From assembly GCA_937951995.1 (NCBI GenBank), contig CALGAG010000223.1, positions 1-6,984 of the forward strand: 6,984 nucleotides of DNA, given 5' to 3'. The notes beneath the pieces were generated by a model, which was not told the DNA's origin, did no database searches, and saw only the letters and a program-made list of their open reading frames with translations. This stretch comes from an uncultured Bacillota bacterium. GTDB lineage: Bacteria; Bacillota; Clostridia; Tissierellales; Tissierellaceae. Numbering within the stretch: the stretch's first letter is position 1; each line of letters begins with the position of its first letter. Below are positions 6,373-6,984 of this stretch, piece after piece. A program made the position numbers and the translations under genes.

Positions 6373-6381
6373 TTATCCACA
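6373..6381 (+). promoter_or_regulatory. Single perfect DnaA-box sequence
   Basis: TTATCCACA is an exact match to the high-affinity DnaA box. It lies about 9 bases upstream of the -35 element of the DUF1232 promoter, between that promoter and the sodA hairpin. It stands alone, so it is not evidence of a replication origin; it could be a DnaA regulatory or titration site, or chance. Confidence 0.3.
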
Positions 6382-6387
6382 CATGAA

Positions 6388-6415
6388 AGATACCAGCTCC
6401 TGTGAGCTGGTATCT
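6388..6415 (-). terminator. Hairpin terminator after sodA
   Basis: A perfect 12-bp stem, AGATACCAGCTC (6388-6399) and GAGCTGGTATCT (6404-6415), with a 4-base loop, lies 13 bases after the sodA stop codon on the minus strand. The tail on that strand is short (TTTC including the last stem base), but the stem is long and GC-balanced. It separates sodA from the DUF1232 promoter. Confidence 0.7.
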
Positions 6416-6428
6416 CTATTGTTTCTTA

Positions 6429-6984
6429 TTAAAGCCTTTCCTCAACCTTTTTCCAGTCAACCACATTGAACCATGCATCAATGTAGTCGCCTCTAAGGTT
6501 CTGGTATTTCAGATAGTATGCATGCTCCCAGACATCCAGTCCAAGTATTGGCTTTAGTCCATCTGAAATCGGATTATCCTGGTTAGGTGTAGATGTTATT
6601 TTAAGCTTGTCTCCATCCATCACAAGCCATGCCCATCCACTACCAAATCTACCTGTGGCGGCCTTCTTGAATTCATCCTTGAAATCCTCAAAGCTTCCTA
6701 TGTCGGACTTGATCATTTCCATCAGGCGTCCTGTAGGCTCCCCACCGCCATTTGCTGACATGCTCTCCCAGAAGAGGCTGTGGTTTAGGTGGCCTCCACC
6801 ATTGTTCCTGACCGCAGTTCTGATGCTCTCAGGCACCTTGTCAAGGGATGCCATCAAATCCTCGATAGTCATATCTTGAAGTCCTTTTTCATTTTCAATG
6901 GCCTTGTTAAGGTTGTTTACATAGCCCTGGTGATGCTTGGTGTAATGGATCTCCATCGTCCTTGCATCAATGTGAGGCTCAAGT
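6429..6984 (-). CDS. sodA: Superoxide dismutase, Fe/Mn family, Mn-type, 5' end missing
   Basis: The frame is open to the right edge; the visible protein begins LEPHIDARTMEIHYTKHHQ, which corresponds to about residue 14 of E. coli MnSOD, so some 13-15 residues are missing and the methionine at 6956 is internal. 184 residues are visible. The four metal ligands are present: H13 (in MEIHYTKHH), H68 (in LNHSLFW), D150 and H154 (in DVWEHAYY); the gateway tyrosine (Y21) is also present. The glycine before HLNH (G64) and the glutamine in STPNQDNP (Q135) match the Gly77/Gln146 pair typical of manganese-type enzymes rather than the Fe-type arrangement. It converts superoxide to hydrogen peroxide and oxygen in the cytoplasm. 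A 12-bp hairpin follows the stop codon, suggesting sodA is the last gene of its transcript. Confidence 0.96.
   Translation of the reverse strand, partial: LEPHIDARTMEIHYTKHHQGYVNNLNKAIENEKGLQDMTIEDLMASLDKVPESIRTAVRNNGGGHLNHSLFWESMSANGGGEPTGRLMEMIKSDIGSFEDFKDEFKKAATGRFGSGWAWLVMDGDKLKITSTPNQDNPISDGLKPILGLDVWEHAYYLKYQNLRGDYIDAWFNVVDWKKVEERL

Noticed and set aside
1..6984. Mobile element, CRISPR, tRNA/rRNA, riboswitch or defence system.
   Set aside because: I looked for repeats, transposase-like frames, clover-leaf or regularly spaced repeats and long structured leaders and saw none; all intergenic gaps are short and explained by promoters and hairpins.

Overview
The window looks like chromosomal DNA from an anaerobic, low-to-moderate-GC Bacillota, most likely Clostridia or the Tissierellales side of it. 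The reasons are strong AGGAGG/GAGGTGA ribosome binding sites, a TTG start, frequent AGG/AGA and ATA codons, a DUF1015 protein, an FtsEX operon headed by a PcsB/CwlO-type coiled-coil protein, an SLH-domain exported protein and a Mn-type superoxide dismutase. The lineage is inferred from these features only; no marker gene settles it. I see no mobile element, CRISPR array, tRNA or rRNA.

Layout. Plus strand, left half: the 3' part of a DUF1015 gene (cut by the left edge, ends 1129), a hairpin, then a near-consensus promoter (1177-1205) that starts a three-gene cell-division / wall-remodelling operon. The operon is a secreted coiled-coil protein (1224-2330), ftsE (2343-3026) and ftsX (3010-3894), tightly packed and closed by a hairpin terminator shared with the opposing genes. 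Minus strand, right half, read from the right edge: sodA (cut by the right edge, ends 6429) with its own hairpin; a promoter (6335-6363) driving a small DUF1232/YkvA-like membrane protein and, 16 bases later, an exported protein with three SLH repeats; a weak hairpin; then a ten-helix EamA/DMT permease running into the shared terminator. No gene-free stretch exceeds 300 bases.

How the genes work together. FtsE (ATPase) and FtsX (membrane permease-like protein) form a complex that, in Bacillota, passes cytoplasmic ATPase cycles to an extracytoplasmic coiled-coil protein that is, or controls, a peptidoglycan hydrolase. Here the coiled-coil partner has the recognisable PcsB/CwlO-type helical region but no visible hydrolase domain. 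It ends instead in a domain of about 145 residues with many predicted beta strands that I do not recognise, and no hydrolase gene follows ftsX before the terminator. This is the most interesting point in the window: either a non-catalytic FtsEX adaptor that works on a hydrolase encoded elsewhere, or a new effector domain. The SLH protein also belongs to the envelope; the remaining genes (DUF1015, permease, dismutase) look like ordinary housekeeping or accessory functions.
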